Virus record (IMG/VR): IMGVR_UViG_3300043331_001889 | Location: 1-45,531 of that record | Source of the DNA: a virus | Reading direction: 5' to 3' (one strand) | DNA: 45,531 nucleotides | In this document: in pieces, positions 1 to 9,212 of the stretch | How the letters are laid out: every line of letters starts with the position of its first letter | How positions within the stretch are numbered: position 1 is the first letter of the stretch | The notes under the pieces: generated by a model | The model's input: only the letters and a program-made list of their open reading frames with translations | Database searches by the model: none | Told to the model about the DNA's origin: nothing | Translations under genes and position numbers: made by a program

Positions 1-1132
1 TGGACCTCACCACGGTAGGCCGCATGATCACGATGTCGGTGGGGTTGCCGGTCAGCGTGATGAAATGGTTGACGGCAGTCGTGTCGTAGTTCTCGAACCA
101 CGGCGAGTTGAACACCACCCCCCAACAGGTATCAATGCGCACGTGGTTCACGTCGTCCTCAGCCTCGAAGATGCACTGACCGTCGAACGAGACTCCTGCC
201 GCGAGGTGCATGTCCACGCAGCCCGATGCGAACTGGCCGCCGAGGAAGGCACACCGGTAGAAGGACTGCGCGGTGCACGCGCGCGAGATACGCGCGACGT
301 AGCCAGACCGCTGCCCGTGAATGTGAACGCCGTGGTAGTCACAGTTCACCGCCAGCGACCCTGATGCATCCGTGTCGCCCATGACGTAGAGCGAGGTCGC
401 AGCGCACTCGGCGATGGCGATCTCGCTCAGGATCACATTGCGGATGAGCGATCCGGCCAAACCGATCACGATGCCGCGTCCCGTGCCGCTGGCGTTCGGA
501 CCACGCAATAGGAAGTTCGAAGCCTTCACGCCTTCCGCCTGGATCTTGAAGAGGTCGGCGCTCGTGCTGTCCTTCTTTTCAAGGACCGTGCCCTCGTTCC
601 AGAAGCCTATAGGGTTTCCGGTCCCACAGATTTCAAGACTGCGCTTCGTCACCGTGAGCCCATTGAAGGCCGGGGTCGTGGCGGGGCTGAACACGCCTTC
701 GGGCAGCATTAGCTTTGACCCCACAGGCGCGGCGTCGTGCGCCAACTGAAAGGTATTGAATCGCGCCGCGTTGATGTAGGTGTCGCCGACCCACGCAGTG
801 TCGCCAATGTTGCGCTCGACGAAGCGGCCCTTGTTCATGTCGAAGACGCGCCAGCACGGCTTGTGGCCGACGTCGATCCACGTGGAGCCGTCCCAGAAGG
901 TGACGTTACCCACCGGAATGCCGGACCAGGCTCCGCCCTGGCCGGCGGTGATGTGGCCATCCCACAAGTTGGGTGACGTCGGCGCGGTGGTCCGCGTCGC
1001 GTCGAGCACGACGAGCGTGACCGCGACCTTGTCGGCCTTCTTGCGCGCGAGCGTCATCGGGGCGGCCCACCCGCCTTCGTGCTCGTCCAGGCCGCCGATC
1101 TCGCCGATGTTGGGGTAGGTGTTGATCGGCAT
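1..1132 (-). CDS. Tail fibre/spike protein, beta-helix type (5' part, runs off left edge)
   Basis: I read 377 codons from the ATG at 1132 to base 1 with no stop. The ATG overlaps the stop of the upstream 1045-residue tail gene (ATGA). The first ~120 residues contain FWDGSTWIDVG, a short motif common in phage fibre and baseplate proteins. The stretch LMLPEGVF opens a segment with regularly spaced short hydrophobic strands (LEICGTGN, ASNFLLRG, IRNVILSEIAIAE), typical of a right-handed parallel beta-helix of the pectate-lyase kind found in tailspikes. Position after the tail-hub-like genes agrees with a receptor-binding or glycan-degrading role. The frame appears to continue at the right edge of the window (45531 to 45290), giving 457 residues in total. 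Catalytic residues are not identifiable. Fibre/spike is well supported; substrate unknown. Confidence 0.75.
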   Translation of the reverse strand, partial: MPINTYPNIGEIGGLDEHEGGWAAPMTLARKKADKVAVTLVVLDATRTTAPTSPNLWDGHITAGQGGAWSGIPVGNVTFWDGSTWIDVGHKPCWRVFDMNKGRFVERNIGDTAWVGDTYINAARFNTFQLAHDAAPVGSKLMLPEGVFSPATTPAFNGLTVTKRSLEICGTGNPIGFWNEGTVLEKKDSTSADLFKIQAEGVKASNFLLRGPNASGTGRGIVIGLAGSLIRNVILSEIAIAECAATSLYVMGDTDASGSLAVNCDYHGVHIHGQRSGYVARISRACTAQSFYRCAFLGGQFASGCVDMHLAAGVSFDGQCIFEAEDDVNHVRIDTCWGVVFNSPWFENYDTTAVNHFITLTGNPTDIVIMRPTVVRS

Positions 1133-4100
1133 CAGCCACCACCCCAGTTGAAGCCCCAGTCGTCGCCCCAACCGGCGCCCGGGACGCCGACGCCGACGCC
1201 GTGCACGGAAACTGCGACGACGCGGGTGGCAAAGCTGGTGGGACCCAAGTTCTGCTCGACCTCCGTGACGACGAAGCTCTTCCCGGTCCAGCTCCCGTCA
1301 CTGATCGGGTCCGGGTAGGGCAGCAGCTCGCCAACATCGGCCGCGAACTGGATCACCTGGCCGCGCTGGATGTCCGGCGCGCGATGGGTGCTGAACGTCA
1401 GCACCGTACGCGGCACGCCGGCCAACGCGACGACGCGATTGCGCACCTCCCGCGCCGTCTCGCTATCGTAGATCACCTTTCCGTCCAGCACCAGGGCTCT
1501 GCGAACCCCATAACGCGAGGCTGTGCTGGCCAGGTCGCGCTCTCGGGCGTTCTTCGGGCAGACGCCGGTCCAATGGCGCCGCGACCCGATGGCGCTCAGG
1601 TCCTCGCCGGCGTCAAAGCCTAGCAACCCGGCACAGGTGCGCCCGGCGTTCGGCCCCGTGAGCCAGGGCAGGTCCATCGCCGACGTCAGGCAAGCGACCT
1701 GGAACCGCTCCTCCTCGACGACGTTCTGGCCCGTGACCAGCGCGCCGATCGAGCCGGCGCTGACGTCCGTCGGATTGAAGCCCAGCGTCGTGTAGATGCT
1801 CGTGGTCAGGTGGCCGCCGGACTGGCACATGTACAGGGGCAGCGCGCCGGCCGTGCGCTGGAAGCTGACCTTTTGCGTGGTGCGCGAGTATGACACCACA
1901 AAGTTGCTGGAGACGGCGTTCATGGCCGTCTGAACTGCCGCGCACAGCGCCTCGAAGGTCGGGTACGCCAGGGCCGGGATGGTCACGGTCTTCGTGCCGC
2001 CGTCGTTGAAGTTGAGCTTGTCGTTGTAGCCCGCGACCACTTCGGGGCCGTACGTCACCATGAAGTGCCGCGGCGGGTCGGCGGCCTTCATGCGCGCCAT
2101 GACGTACTGGGCGAACGGCATGCCATCGTAGTTGCCGCCAGTGTCGAGCGTGGCGACCTTGGCGCCAGCGGTGTTGAAGTCGAGCCGGTCGTTGACGCCC
2201 GACAGGACGGTGAGCTGCTCGTCGCGCAGGTTGCGCCAGAAATGTCCGGCGCTGCTCGCCGCCGTGCCGATCGACGTCTCGTGGGCGTACGAACGCGAGG
2301 CCGCGTCCCACGCGTACGGCACCCGCACGCCCGTGACCAGGCGGGACGACGGGATCGGCGCCGCCGAAATCTCCATCAGGTCGTCCCTGCCGAACGTCCA
2401 CGGGTAATCCACCGCCGACATGTCCGGCCGCCACACGATGCAATGCCACTTGTCGTCGAAGCGGTTGATAAAGAACCAGCACAGGCCGCCGTTGCCCACG
2501 CTCTCCAGCGCATCACCCACGTCGGTGTCCTCGGCGATCGACAGCCCCACCTCCATGTCGGCCTGGTTCCAGGTCCTGAGGTGGGTCCGCGCGGGCACGA
2601 AGCTGCCGACCGTCGGACCGCCGCGCTCCATTTTCGCCATGGGCTCGCCGCCGTACGTTCGCAGCAGGTGCATGGCGACATCGCTAGGTCGCGCCACCAC
2701 TGCGTTAGCCAGGGCGGTGAACGTGCCCGCGGCCTCGATCTGGCCGTCGTCGGCGTAGCCCTCGAAGTTCGCGAAGAAGCGCCCGCGCACCTCCTGGACC
2801 GGCGGCGCCCACGTCGGCGCCCAATAAGGCGCGTAGCGGGCCCACTTGCTCCGGTGTTGGACGTTCCAGCCGATGATGCGCGACGACTCCAGCAGCGTGA
2901 GGGCCGGACGGAATCGGACGAAGATGCCGGCGAAGTAGACCTTGCACGTTACGTTGGTGCCAGCCCCCAGAAAGTAGATACGCACCATTGAGTCGCTGAA
3001 GTTCCATGGCGTCTCCGGGGTGCCGTCCTGCCCCCACGGGACGATCGTCATGTCCAGCTGGTAGAAGTGCGTCCCGGGCGACGACTTCACCGGCAACGTG
3101 ATGGACGACTCGGTGGCGTTGGCGGTGTTCAGCAGCGACAGCTTCAGGTTGGTGTTGACGCCGGCCGGCGTCTCATAGCCCGCGTACACCAGCACTTCGC
3201 TGATCAGGCCCAGCGTGGACGGCGTGCTGAGGCGCCCGCGCAGGTCGCGCTTGGAGTTGTTGTAGTCCAGGTAGGCGAAGCGAAACTCGTTGCGGGCGTC
3301 CAGGATGTGGCGCGGGTTTTCGGCCGCGTTCACTGGAATCTCCACATCCGTGGGCACCATGGGGAAGTAGCAGGGAAACTCGTCGTCGGTGAACTCGAAC
3401 CCGGCGCCGGTCGTCGTGTTGATCGTCGCCGCGGCCGGGCGCAGCAGCGACAGTCGGCCCTCGTTCTCCATCCACAGCGAGCAGCCGTTGTTTACGTCGT
3501 TCAGGCGCGCCAGCTTGTGGCTCGCGACCAGGACCTTGGCTGGGCGCGCCCCCGCGCTGGCTTTGCCGGTGTCCACCTGGATTGCAGCGCCCGCGCGGCG
3601 GCACCCCACCAGTGACTCGAAAACGTTCTGGTCGTTGCCGTAACGGTTGGCCCACGGCGCGCGCAACGGCGAGCCGCGCAGACGGCCGTACTGCGCCGGG
3701 ATCACGGCGTCCAGTGAGTCTTCGGGCGCGTCGAAGAAGTCGGCCCGGGTGACGCGTCGCGAGTCGATCGGCCGGTTCCAGTCGACGCGCTGACGACAAT
3801 GCAGCGTGAGCGCGTCGGGCCCGATCTCGAAGTCCTGCACCACGCCGCCGAACACCACGAGCGCGTCGGCGATCGACGTCAGGCTGCGCTCCCACAGCGC
3901 GACCCACACCTTCGTGCCGGCGTCGAGCCGGTAGCCGTCGCCCGACACCAGGTCGTGGATCGTCCCCGCGGCGATGCCGGGATTGGCCCGCGCCAGCCGC
4001 ACCGTGCACGTGCAGAGCTGGATGCTCGTCTCCATCCACGCGCCCGGCGCGTTCACGGGCCCGGTGTCGAGCAGCATATCGACCCAGTGCAGGCGCGGAT

Positions 4101-4269
4101 ACGTTGAGCCGTCGGGCCCAACGCCAGCGCCGGTCATCACCGCCGAAGACGCCACGTACAGATTTTTCGGCGACGAGCCGCCCGTGTGCGGCATGTAGAC
4201 CTGGACCAACACGACGGCGTCGCGATGCTTGCGGTTCCAGGCCGCCGAGAACGTCGGAGTGGCCGCCAT
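1132..4269 (-). CDS. Large tail protein (putative tail hub/baseplate)
   Basis: This 1045-residue protein is the second gene after the tape measure gene, in the slot where siphoviruses encode tail-tip/hub proteins. It starts directly after the TAG of the preceding tail gene and its TGA overlaps the ATG of the fibre gene. Composition is that of a beta-rich structural protein with many Trp, Tyr and Pro and no membrane segments. The C-terminus is glycine- and tryptophan-rich (GWGDDWGFNWGGG). I do not recognise a specific family; hub/baseplate is inferred from length and position. It could instead be a large minor tail protein with adhesion domains. Confidence 0.7.
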   Translation of the reverse strand: MAATPTFSAAWNRKHRDAVVLVQVYMPHTGGSSPKNLYVASSAVMTGAGVGPDGSTYPRLHWVDMLLDTGPVNAPGAWMETSIQLCTCTVRLARANPGIAAGTIHDLVSGDGYRLDAGTKVWVALWERSLTSIADALVVFGGVVQDFEIGPDALTLHCRQRVDWNRPIDSRRVTRADFFDAPEDSLDAVIPAQYGRLRGSPLRAPWANRYGNDQNVFESLVGCRRAGAAIQVDTGKASAGARPAKVLVASHKLARLNDVNNGCSLWMENEGRLSLLRPAAATINTTTGAGFEFTDDEFPCYFPMVPTDVEIPVNAAENPRHILDARNEFRFAYLDYNNSKRDLRGRLSTPSTLGLISEVLVYAGYETPAGVNTNLKLSLLNTANATESSITLPVKSSPGTHFYQLDMTIVPWGQDGTPETPWNFSDSMVRIYFLGAGTNVTCKVYFAGIFVRFRPALTLLESSRIIGWNVQHRSKWARYAPYWAPTWAPPVQEVRGRFFANFEGYADDGQIEAAGTFTALANAVVARPSDVAMHLLRTYGGEPMAKMERGGPTVGSFVPARTHLRTWNQADMEVGLSIAEDTDVGDALESVGNGGLCWFFINRFDDKWHCIVWRPDMSAVDYPWTFGRDDLMEISAAPIPSSRLVTGVRVPYAWDAASRSYAHETSIGTAASSAGHFWRNLRDEQLTVLSGVNDRLDFNTAGAKVATLDTGGNYDGMPFAQYVMARMKAADPPRHFMVTYGPEVVAGYNDKLNFNDGGTKTVTIPALAYPTFEALCAAVQTAMNAVSSNFVVSYSRTTQKVSFQRTAGALPLYMCQSGGHLTTSIYTTLGFNPTDVSAGSIGALVTGQNVVEEERFQVACLTSAMDLPWLTGPNAGRTCAGLLGFDAGEDLSAIGSRRHWTGVCPKNARERDLASTASRYGVRRALVLDGKVIYDSETAREVRNRVVALAGVPRTVLTFSTHRAPDIQRGQVIQFAADVGELLPYPDPISDGSWTGKSFVVTEVEQNLGPTSFATRVVAVSVHGVGVGVPGAGWGDDWGFNWGGG

Positions 4270-5151
4270 CTACGGCAGCAACTCCAATCGAACATCCACA
4301 TTCCAGCGATCATTGGTGCCGTCGGAGAAGGCGTGCACCTCCGTGAGCGCATCGTCCAACAGCAGGTAGTGGTGCAGTGCACCGAACGGGTCCATCAGGA
4401 GCATGGGACCCTCGTAGCCGCCTTCGTCGAACACGGTGCGAACCTTGTCCCGTGTGGATGTGTCGATGTTGGTGAACTGCATGCTTAGCTCGCGGCCCCA
4501 GTCGCCCACCTCCGTGACGATCGGGATGCCGCCGATGGTGCGTTCGCGAATCCGACGGCGTCGCATCGTGTACTCCGCGCCGGGCGAGTACATCAGCCCC
4601 AAGTCACTCACGGTGGCCGATGCCATGCAGTTGCCCAGCGTGAAAGCATTGGTAATGGCATTGAACGAAAAGGCGAGGAATCTCATGTTCTGCCCCGCCC
4701 CATTCGACAACTCAAGCCCGACGTTGCGCGGTGCCGCGCGGCTGGCTTCAAACCCCAGGCCCAGCGTGGCAATGGCAGTCCAGGTGCCGGGATTGAACGC
4801 CGTCCAGCCCTGCGAGTCGGTGCGCATGTACACAACGCAGCTGGTTGGAAATGCAGCCGTCTTGTGGAGGTTGAGAATCCCCACCATCTTGATGAGCAGG
4901 TCTCCTGATCCCGACGCACTGCTCGCCCCCGTCAGGTCCCACAACACCACGTGCGGGCTCGGGGGTGACGTCCCTGTTTGCCACACGGCATAGCGGTCGG
5001 GCAGCAGCAAGTTGGTCATCGGGTAGGCGGCCGTCTCGCTCTTAGCAGGGGCGCCGCTGTAGGCGCCGTTCCCGTTGATGAGCGTCGCCACGCCGCCCGG
5101 CGTTGTGATCAGCCGGTTGGTGCGGATGAAGCGTGTGGCCCGTGGCGCCAT
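4270..5151 (-). CDS. Minor tail protein (distal-tail-like position)
   Basis: A 293-residue protein whose ATG shares its A with the TAA of the tape measure gene (TAATG). It abuts the next tail gene with no gap. The sequence is beta-rich and without membrane segments, containing MTNLLLPDRYAVWQTG and a C-terminal VDVRLELLP. Gene position immediately after the tape measure is the usual place of the distal tail (Dit-like) protein, and length fits, but I see no decisive motif. Tail structural role likely; exact part inferred from synteny. Confidence 0.65.
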   Translation of the reverse strand: MAPRATRFIRTNRLITTPGGVATLINGNGAYSGAPAKSETAAYPMTNLLLPDRYAVWQTGTSPPSPHVVLWDLTGASSASGSGDLLIKMVGILNLHKTAAFPTSCVVYMRTDSQGWTAFNPGTWTAIATLGLGFEASRAAPRNVGLELSNGAGQNMRFLAFSFNAITNAFTLGNCMASATVSDLGLMYSPGAEYTMRRRRIRERTIGGIPIVTEVGDWGRELSMQFTNIDTSTRDKVRTVFDEGGYEGPMLLMDPFGALHHYLLLDDALTEVHAFSDGTNDRWNVDVRLELLP

Positions 5152-8100
5152 TAGTGTTCTCCAGCGATTTCGACCCGGTCGTGAGCGCGCCGCAGCGAGC
5201 CGCTGATGCCGCGGATGTCTGCGATGGCGCTGCGCGCGTCAATCGAATGGATTTCGTACACGTTGGTGATTCGCGGCGGCTCGCGACGTCGCGTTTCGGC
5301 GTGGCCGGGTGGGCGCGTTTGTTGAGGGCTGACACGCACCGGCGCCGGCGTGGACGGCATCGCCACGGTCACGCGCAACGACGTGGGTGGCAGCGCGGGC
5401 ATGCGCACGACGCGCACCGCCGCTGCAACGGCGGGAGTGCCGCGTCGTTCGTCGCGCATGCTGCGCATCAGCCGCTCCAGGCCATCCAGGCGCAAAGACG
5501 GCGGCGCGACCGTGGGCCCGGCCAGGCGTGGTGCCGGAATCGGCGCGGTTGGACCCACAGCCGGGAGGCGAAATGCCGCTGGTGATGGAGTGGGTCGGCG
5601 CTCCTCGCGCATGCTGCGCATGAGGCGCTCCAACGTCTCCAGCCTCGGCGGGGGCACCGTGACCACTGGCCAGGCCCCGGCGCGTGCGGGCGCAGCCGTG
5701 GGCGTCGTCACGTTCACGCGCACGGGAACCGGCGCAGGAGCGGGCGGCGGCGCAGCAGCGGCCCGAGGCGCAGGAGCGGGCGGCGCCGACGCGGTCGCGC
5801 GCGCGGGGGCTGGCGCTGGGGCGGTGGGGGGCGCCGCATCGGGCCGCCGTGCATCGGGCGGGCGCGGCGCCGGTGCCGCCGTTCGGGTTCCGCTTTCGGT
5901 TGCGGCGTACGGGAGAACAACACCGCCAAGGCCGCGCCCGGCACCTGCCGCAGCGCCTGCCGCAGCTCCGGCCGCGCTCGGCAGTTTGAGTGCGAGTCCA
6001 ACGAGCGAGAGAAGCAGCCGGAACACGAACGACGCCGCCAGCTTCGCGAACAGGCCCAGGATTTCCGCCACGAGCGCGCGGAAGAACCCACCCATCACGC
6101 TCTTGAACGTGGCCCCTTTTTGCAACAGCTCAGCGAACAGCGACGAGAACGCCGCGCCGAGCCCGCTGTGCAGCGTGCGCAGCGACTCCTCGACGATCGT
6201 GGTGGTCTCCAACGCCTGGTCCACGAACCGCCGCCACTCTTCGACCGCTTCGCGCGGGCCGAAGATGCGCCGCTTAGCCTTCTCGGACTCGGCCTCGGTG
6301 CGTTCCCTCATCTCGGGCAGCGGGGTTCGCCGCAGCCGCTTCTCCTGCTCATCCAGGTCCCGCTTCACCTTCTCCGTGGTAATCTTCTGCATCGCTTCGG
6401 CGATGGAGCGGGCGTTCTTCGCGACATCGGCGAAGTCCTCGCGCACCTCGTGCCAGCGGGCGCCGAACTTGTCGGCCAGCGCCGCGAACAGGTCGGCGTT
6501 CTTGTAGGCGTCGTGCAGCAGCTGGGGCGTGTGGGCCAGCTCCCGGGCCATTGCACCGAGGCTGATCTGGCCGCGCGCGAACGCCACGCCCAGGTCGGCG
6601 GCGCGTCGCCCGGCCACGTCGATCATCGAGCGCAGCTCGGCCATCCGCTGGGCCGCGGCGTCGGTGCGGCGGCCCAGGTCGCCGATGTGCTCGGTCTCTT
6701 GCTCGGTCAGCGCGAGCACCGCGCGCCAGTCGTCGCCGAACCGGCGCATAAACGCCTGCACGACGTCCTTGCGCCCCAGCACCTTCTCGGCGACGTCGAT
6801 GCCGCGCGTGCGCGCGATGGCCTCCAGCTCGGAGCGGGCCCCGCTGAACGACGCGGCGAGCGTGTCCACGTCGGCGGCGCTGGTGCGCAGCAGCTTGGCG
6901 CGGGTGATGATGTCGTCAATGGACTTGGCGAACTCTTTCGCCGCCTCGGCCGCCTCGTCGGTCTTGCCCAGGAGGATGTCCATGGCGTCGGCGATCATCT
7001 TCGCCAGCTCGGTGTCCGCGCGCACGCCGTGGGTCGTGAGCATGCCGGGGCCGGGTCCGTGATGGTCGTCGTGAGCCGGTTTTGGCTTTTGGTCGAACAA
7101 CGCCTGAAGTGCGACCCCGGCCGGGCCCAACGCCGACGCAATCGTCCGCGGGAAGCGGAAGTCTTTGTCCTCGCGCGCGAGCTGGCCGAGCAGCCGGTTG
7201 ATGCGCTCCAACATCGTCGCCACCGCGCCGAGCGGGCCCGTGGCGCCGATCTTGAGGCGATTCGTGAACCCCTGCCATGCCAGCTCGGCACGCGCCACCT
7301 GGTTCGCGTAGGAGACCAGCGCGCGGTCGCCCTTGTGCGTGGTGATCACGCCCAGCTCTAGGCCGTCGCGGATGTACCGCTGGAAGCCGGCGCGTCCCTG
7401 GATCAGGAGCGGGATGAGCGTCGTGCCCATGCGCCCGCCGAACAGCTCGGTGGCCAGCTTGATGCGCAGCGTGTTGTTCTCGACCTTGGCGAACACGTCG
7501 GCCAAGTCGAGCAGCACGTCCTCGGTGCTGCGCAGTTCGCCGCTCGCGGTGCGCGTCGCGATGCCCAGCGCCTTGAGTGCCGCCGAGTCCTCGACGATCA
7601 GCCCGGCCAGCTGGCGCATGCCGAAGCGCAGCGACGACACCTCGATGCCCGACGCCTTGGCGGCGAACTGGATTGCCTCCAGAGCGTGTACGCTCAACCC
7701 GAGCACCAGCGACTCCTGGTTCAACTTGCGCTGCTCGTTGGCGTACTCCTTGACCGACTCGATGGCCTCGCGGAACTTGTGCGGAATCTCCTCCAAGGTT
7801 TCCAGCACCTTGTTGAATCCGGCGAAGACGACGCCGCCCGCGATGCCGCCGACGATGCTGCCGCTGAGTACCTGTTTGAAGTCGGGTCCCAGGTGGTGCT
7901 CGGCGGCCTTGCGCAGACGGTCGCCGAACGACTGCGCTTGCTCGCCCGCGTGCCGCGCCGCCTCGCCGGTCTTGCGGAACCGCTCCTCGATCTTCACCAG
8001 CCGCTGCTCGGCGCGGTCCAGGTCGGCCATGGTCTTGGCGTTGACGATCGTCCCGGCGAAGGCGCGCCCCTGGTCGCCGCCCTTGATCGCGCGCTGGAAC

Positions 8101-8477
8101 AGGTCGCGCTTGGTTGCCCGGAACAACATGCGCTCGGCCACGGCATCCAGCTCCTTGAAGCTGGCGGCGGCGAGCACGGCGGCGCGGTCGGCGCGGTTGA
8201 GCGCCATCGGCAGCAGCTGACCAACGCGGCGCTCGAACTCGGGGATGGCGCCGGACTTCATGCCGGCCACCTGGACGAGGAACTTGTGGAACTGCTCGGT
8301 GGTGCGGAACACGCCGCGCTGCATGCCCTGCAGCGACGTGTCGGCGCGTTGGACGCCCGCGGCTGCTCCGTTCAGCGCCGGCTGGAGCCGTTCGGCGGTG
8401 CGCGCTACATCGTTGAGCGCGCGCTGCGCCTGTTGGTGGACGACTTCGACGGCGATCTGGACCTTGTTATCCGCCAC
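5151..8477 (-). CDS. Tail tape measure protein
   Basis: At 1108 residues this is the longest gene and lies right after the overlapping tail-chaperone ORFs, the standard position of the tape measure that sets tail length. The N-terminal ~700 residues are Ala/Arg/Glu-rich with long predicted helices and coiled coils. A hydrophobic stretch at roughly residues 800-845 (including LLLSLVGLALKL and an Ala/Gly run) could be the membrane-active segment seen in many tape measures. From about residue 865 to 1060 the protein turns proline/alanine-rich. In that part the motif LERLMRSMR(E/D)ERR occurs twice, about 50 residues apart. The Pro/Ala-rich tail is unusual and may be a disordered linker. By the common rule of about 1.5 Angstrom per residue the tail would be roughly 165 nm. 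Confidence 0.9.
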   Translation of the reverse strand: MADNKVQIAVEVVHQQAQRALNDVARTAERLQPALNGAAAGVQRADTSLQGMQRGVFRTTEQFHKFLVQVAGMKSGAIPEFERRVGQLLPMALNRADRAAVLAAASFKELDAVAERMLFRATKRDLFQRAIKGGDQGRAFAGTIVNAKTMADLDRAEQRLVKIEERFRKTGEAARHAGEQAQSFGDRLRKAAEHHLGPDFKQVLSGSIVGGIAGGVVFAGFNKVLETLEEIPHKFREAIESVKEYANEQRKLNQESLVLGLSVHALEAIQFAAKASGIEVSSLRFGMRQLAGLIVEDSAALKALGIATRTASGELRSTEDVLLDLADVFAKVENNTLRIKLATELFGGRMGTTLIPLLIQGRAGFQRYIRDGLELGVITTHKGDRALVSYANQVARAELAWQGFTNRLKIGATGPLGAVATMLERINRLLGQLAREDKDFRFPRTIASALGPAGVALQALFDQKPKPAHDDHHGPGPGMLTTHGVRADTELAKMIADAMDILLGKTDEAAEAAKEFAKSIDDIITRAKLLRTSAADVDTLAASFSGARSELEAIARTRGIDVAEKVLGRKDVVQAFMRRFGDDWRAVLALTEQETEHIGDLGRRTDAAAQRMAELRSMIDVAGRRAADLGVAFARGQISLGAMARELAHTPQLLHDAYKNADLFAALADKFGARWHEVREDFADVAKNARSIAEAMQKITTEKVKRDLDEQEKRLRRTPLPEMRERTEAESEKAKRRIFGPREAVEEWRRFVDQALETTTIVEESLRTLHSGLGAAFSSLFAELLQKGATFKSVMGGFFRALVAEILGLFAKLAASFVFRLLLSLVGLALKLPSAAGAAAGAAAGAGRGLGGVVLPYAATESGTRTAAPAPRPPDARRPDAAPPTAPAPAPARATASAPPAPAPRAAAAPPPAPAPVPVRVNVTTPTAAPARAGAWPVVTVPPPRLETLERLMRSMREERRPTPSPAAFRLPAVGPTAPIPAPRLAGPTVAPPSLRLDGLERLMRSMRDERRGTPAVAAAVRVVRMPALPPTSLRVTVAMPSTPAPVRVSPQQTRPPGHAETRRREPPRITNVYEIHSIDARSAIADIRGISGSLRRAHDRVEIAGEH

Positions 8478-8480
8478 GTC

Positions 8481-8738
8481 CTACTCCTCGGCCAGCATCC
8501 GCAACGCGGCGCGGATCACCGTCAGCCCCATGTCGCTGCTACCGCCGGCAGCGTCGGCGTGGTCCAACATGAGCCGCTTCAGCCGGATGGCGCCGCGCAT
8601 CACCGTCAGATCAACCGCCAACGCCTCCAGTGGTCGGAGTCGGCTGGAACGGCTCGGGCCCAGCAGCAGCGTCGAGGGTCGCGTCCCCGTTGCCGAGGCC
8701 AGCGTCCACAGCTCCCACGCCAGCGCCGTGGCCCGCAT
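8481..8738 (-). CDS. Tail assembly chaperone, downstream overlapping ORF
   Basis: An 85-residue ORF in the +1 frame relative to the chaperone gene it overlaps by 128 bases. It ends three bases before the tape measure start. A strong Shine-Dalgarno sequence (GGAGGAGGAGGCG) sits directly before the ATG at 8738, so independent translation is possible. Two overlapping ORFs just upstream of the tape measure are the classical layout of tail assembly chaperones (lambda G and GT), normally linked by a programmed frameshift. The frame is +1 (or -2), not the usual -1. The ORF is helical, Leu/Ala/Arg-rich, without recognised domain. Confidence 0.6.
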   Translation of the reverse strand: MRATALAWELWTLASATGTRPSTLLLGPSRSSRLRPLEALAVDLTVMRGAIRLKRLMLDHADAAGGSSDMGLTVIRAALRMLAEE

Positions 8739-9195
8739 CGCCTCCTCCTCCGTCGTCGCCCCGTGGCCGCTCAGGAAAGCTGACGGCGTCGGCCGTGTCC
8801 CCCGTCCATCCGCACACCCGCATGGCTGCCTCGAACAGCAGGCCGCGGTCGTGCGCGCTGAGGTAGCGGCCCGGGATCGAGCCGGCGGGCACGGGATCGG
8901 CCCACGAGAACGCCGGCCGGATCAGCGCGTCGTCCCCTTGGAGGAACGTCGTCGCCTCGATCACCGGGGCGGCGTAGCGCAGCATCTCGCGCGCCGCCTT
9001 TTCCTCGTCGGGCTCCGGTTGGCCAGCGACAGGCGCCGTAGCCCCGGGCAGCCCGCGCACCAGGTCCACCAGGCGCTCCTCGGCGATGAACTCCACGCCG
9101 ACGCGCACCGGCGCGCCCGAGACGGTCTTCATGCGCGTCAGCTCGACGTATTCGATGGGCAGCGCGACGTCCGTCGCCCGGGTCACGTCATCCAT
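8611..9195 (-). CDS. Tail assembly chaperone (upstream ORF)
   Basis: A 194-residue protein beginning MDDVTRATDV with a good ribosome site (AAGGGGGG) eight bases upstream, located between the tail tube and tape measure genes. It is acidic and helical in the first 140 residues and ends in a Gly/Asp/Pro-rich tail where the second ORF overlaps. Position, size and overlap fit the tail assembly chaperone (lambda gpG-like), which coats the tape measure during tail assembly. In-frame codon 170 is GGG followed by G (8688-8685). A +1 slip there would join this ORF to the downstream one to make a 237-residue fusion. The longer open frame upstream of 9195 overlaps the tail tube gene and is rejected. Confidence 0.7.
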   Translation of the reverse strand: MDDVTRATDVALPIEYVELTRMKTVSGAPVRVGVEFIAEERLVDLVRGLPGATAPVAGQPEPDEEKAAREMLRYAAPVIEATTFLQGDDALIRPAFSWADPVPAGSIPGRYLSAHDRGLLFEAAMRVCGWTGDTADAVSFPERPRGDDGGGGDAGHGAGVGAVDAGLGNGDATLDAAAGPEPFQPTPTTGGVGG

Positions 9196-9212
9196 TGCGG
9201 CCCCCCTTCTTG

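Noticed and set aside
5350-6507. Long plus-strand open frames opposite the tape measure, including a Gly/Ala-rich one of 385 codons
   Set aside because: They mirror the GC-rich Pro/Ala codons of the tape measure and lack ribosome sites; typical antisense shadows in a GC-rich genome.
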